A stretch of DNA of 5,220 nt from Deltaproteobacteria bacterium (GTDB lineage Bacteria; Desulfobacterota; Syntrophia; Syntrophales; UBA2210): the NCBI GenBank assembly GCA_019314085.1, contig JAFCZZ010000138.1, forward strand, positions 1 through 5,220, written 5' to 3'. Of the stretch, positions 4,497 through 5,220 are shown piece after piece (position 1 is the first letter of the stretch; each line of letters opens with the position of its first letter). The translations under genes and the position numbers were made by a program. The notes under the pieces are model-generated. The model searched no databases and was not told the origin of the DNA. It saw only the letters and a program-made list of their open reading frames with translations.

Positions 4497-5220
4497 ATGA
4501 AAAGAAAATTTAGTTCAATATGGCGGGTGGCCCTCGCTACGGTGCTGGCCTTAAGCCTTAGTTTGGTGATGGCAGTGCCGGTATACGCAGTAAACCTTGT
4601 GGTGACTGCTGGCGCCAGCGTCGACATTGATGCTGACTCGAATGGCGGTGTCTACACAGCCCTCAGCAACGTCAGCTTCACTGACCCAACACCAGACCTA
4701 GCTGCTACCAACACCTTCTACCTGACGGCACCCACCGGGTTCGAGTTCAACCCCGCCGCCACAGCTGATCAGGCCATAGGAGCCGGCTACTTAACGACAC
4801 AGATCGACCTTGGGGCTGGCCCGGGCAATGCCCAGGCCCCCGTGTACAGCGTAAGCGATACGGTTGCCACGTGGACGGTTACTGCGGCTGGCGAGGGAAC
4901 GGGGGGCAGCATCACCATCTCCGGGATGGAGATCCGCCCTACGGCGGCCACAACCACGATTTCCGGTGACGGCACGGCCATGATCACGATCGCCTCGGAT
5001 GTCCAGACCTTCGACACCGCCAATGCCCATCCTATTGACCACGTGCCTGGCGTACACGCTGCTTTCACGGTGGTCACGCAGAATTCGGGGACCGAGGTCG
5101 CCGGGACCGCATTCAGTATCACCCTGAATGCTATCGATCAACACGGGAACGTGAATGATGACGGGACGAACCTTGTGACAGGGGCCGTGGGCATAACATG
5201 GACATCGGATGCGACGGCGG
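4497..5220 (+). CDS. secreted Ig-like/adhesin-like surface protein, 3' end beyond window
   Basis: ATG 4497 has GAGGAGG at 4478-4484 (12-nt spacing) and the frame stays open for 241 codons to the window edge. Residues 1-31 form a Sec signal peptide: KRKFSS, a hydrophobic core, and VPVYA before cleavage. Residues 32 to about 183 are a beta-rich domain with the phrases FYLTAPTGFEFNP and ITISGMEIRP, a style common in large secreted bacterial proteins of filamentous or adhesin type. From about residue 184 an Ig-like repeat begins, with GTAFSITLNAIDQHGNV (203-219) as its signature. Such repeats usually recur many times, so a long protein is expected. Like the 605-3766 product it is acidic and Thr/Ala/Gly-rich. 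It probably acts at the cell surface in adhesion or envelope structure. The anchoring end is not visible, and a secreted enzyme with stalk repeats cannot be excluded. Confidence 0.85.
   Translation, partial: MKRKFSSIWRVALATVLALSLSLVMAVPVYAVNLVVTAGASVDIDADSNGGVYTALSNVSFTDPTPDLAATNTFYLTAPTGFEFNPAATADQAIGAGYLTTQIDLGAGPGNAQAPVYSVSDTVATWTVTAAGEGTGGSITISGMEIRPTAATTTISGDGTAMITIASDVQTFDTANAHPIDHVPGVHAAFTVVTQNSGTEVAGTAFSITLNAIDQHGNVNDDGTNLVTGAVGITWTSDATA

Noticed and set aside
4787..5144. Two overlapping minus-strand open frames opposite the second surface gene
   Set aside because: They are antisense to a signal-peptide protein with clear domain patterns; neither has a ribosome site or family resemblance.
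1..5220. CRISPR array, insertion sequence, transposase or phage module
   Set aside because: No regularly spaced repeats, no terminal inverted repeats bounding a transposase, and no integrase or structural phage genes are visible. The 8-bp inverted pair at 283-290/352-359 is too short to call a mobile element.

Overview
The window looks like a chromosomal stretch from a Chloroflexota bacterium, most likely of the Dehalococcoidia type. This is an inference from gene style: large, acidic, Asp-box-rich secreted proteins, a Pro/Glu/Val linker leading into a C-terminal membrane helix with an RTRR tail, and a small protein with a CxWC...SHGxCxxC zinc motif. No rRNA or other strict taxonomic marker is present. 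Coding DNA is moderately GC-rich and the gaps are AT-rich.

Layout: positions 1-159 hold the 5' part of a small zinc-ribbon-like gene on the minus strand, cut by the window edge. Positions 160-485 are an unusually promoter-dense divergent region. It has one good minus-strand promoter, three plus-strand TTGACA promoters, direct repeats of GTATTGACAAGAA, an 8-bp-arm palindrome over one -10 box, and a possible folded leader RNA at 283-363. It feeds an 8-codon mini-ORF (486-512) behind a Shine-Dalgarno (SD) sequence fully complementary to the 16S tail, and then the main gene (605-3766). That gene encodes a 1053-aa secreted, membrane-anchored, S-layer-like Asp-box/BNR protein that is almost free of lysine. 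A long hairpin (3812-3848) follows it.

Positions 3900-4275 hold two small co-directional genes: an 87-aa eight-cysteine putative zinc protein and a 31-aa single-helix membrane peptide. After a hairpin (4292-4321) and a sigma70-type promoter (4384-4411) comes a second mini-ORF (7 codons, 4430-4453) behind another very strong SD. The start of a second secreted protein gene follows (4497 to the window end), with a signal peptide and Ig-like/adhesin-like beta-rich repeats.

The two large genes plausibly supply cell-envelope or surface-layer components. The most interesting shared feature is in their leaders. In each, a promoter -10 box sits directly upstream of a near-perfect SD and a 7-8 codon mini-ORF, and the real gene has its own weaker or more distant SD 79-130 nt downstream. 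This could be an mRNA-stabilising ribosome-binding leader or a leader-peptide control device for abundant surface proteins. That role is a hypothesis; the arrangement itself is directly visible.
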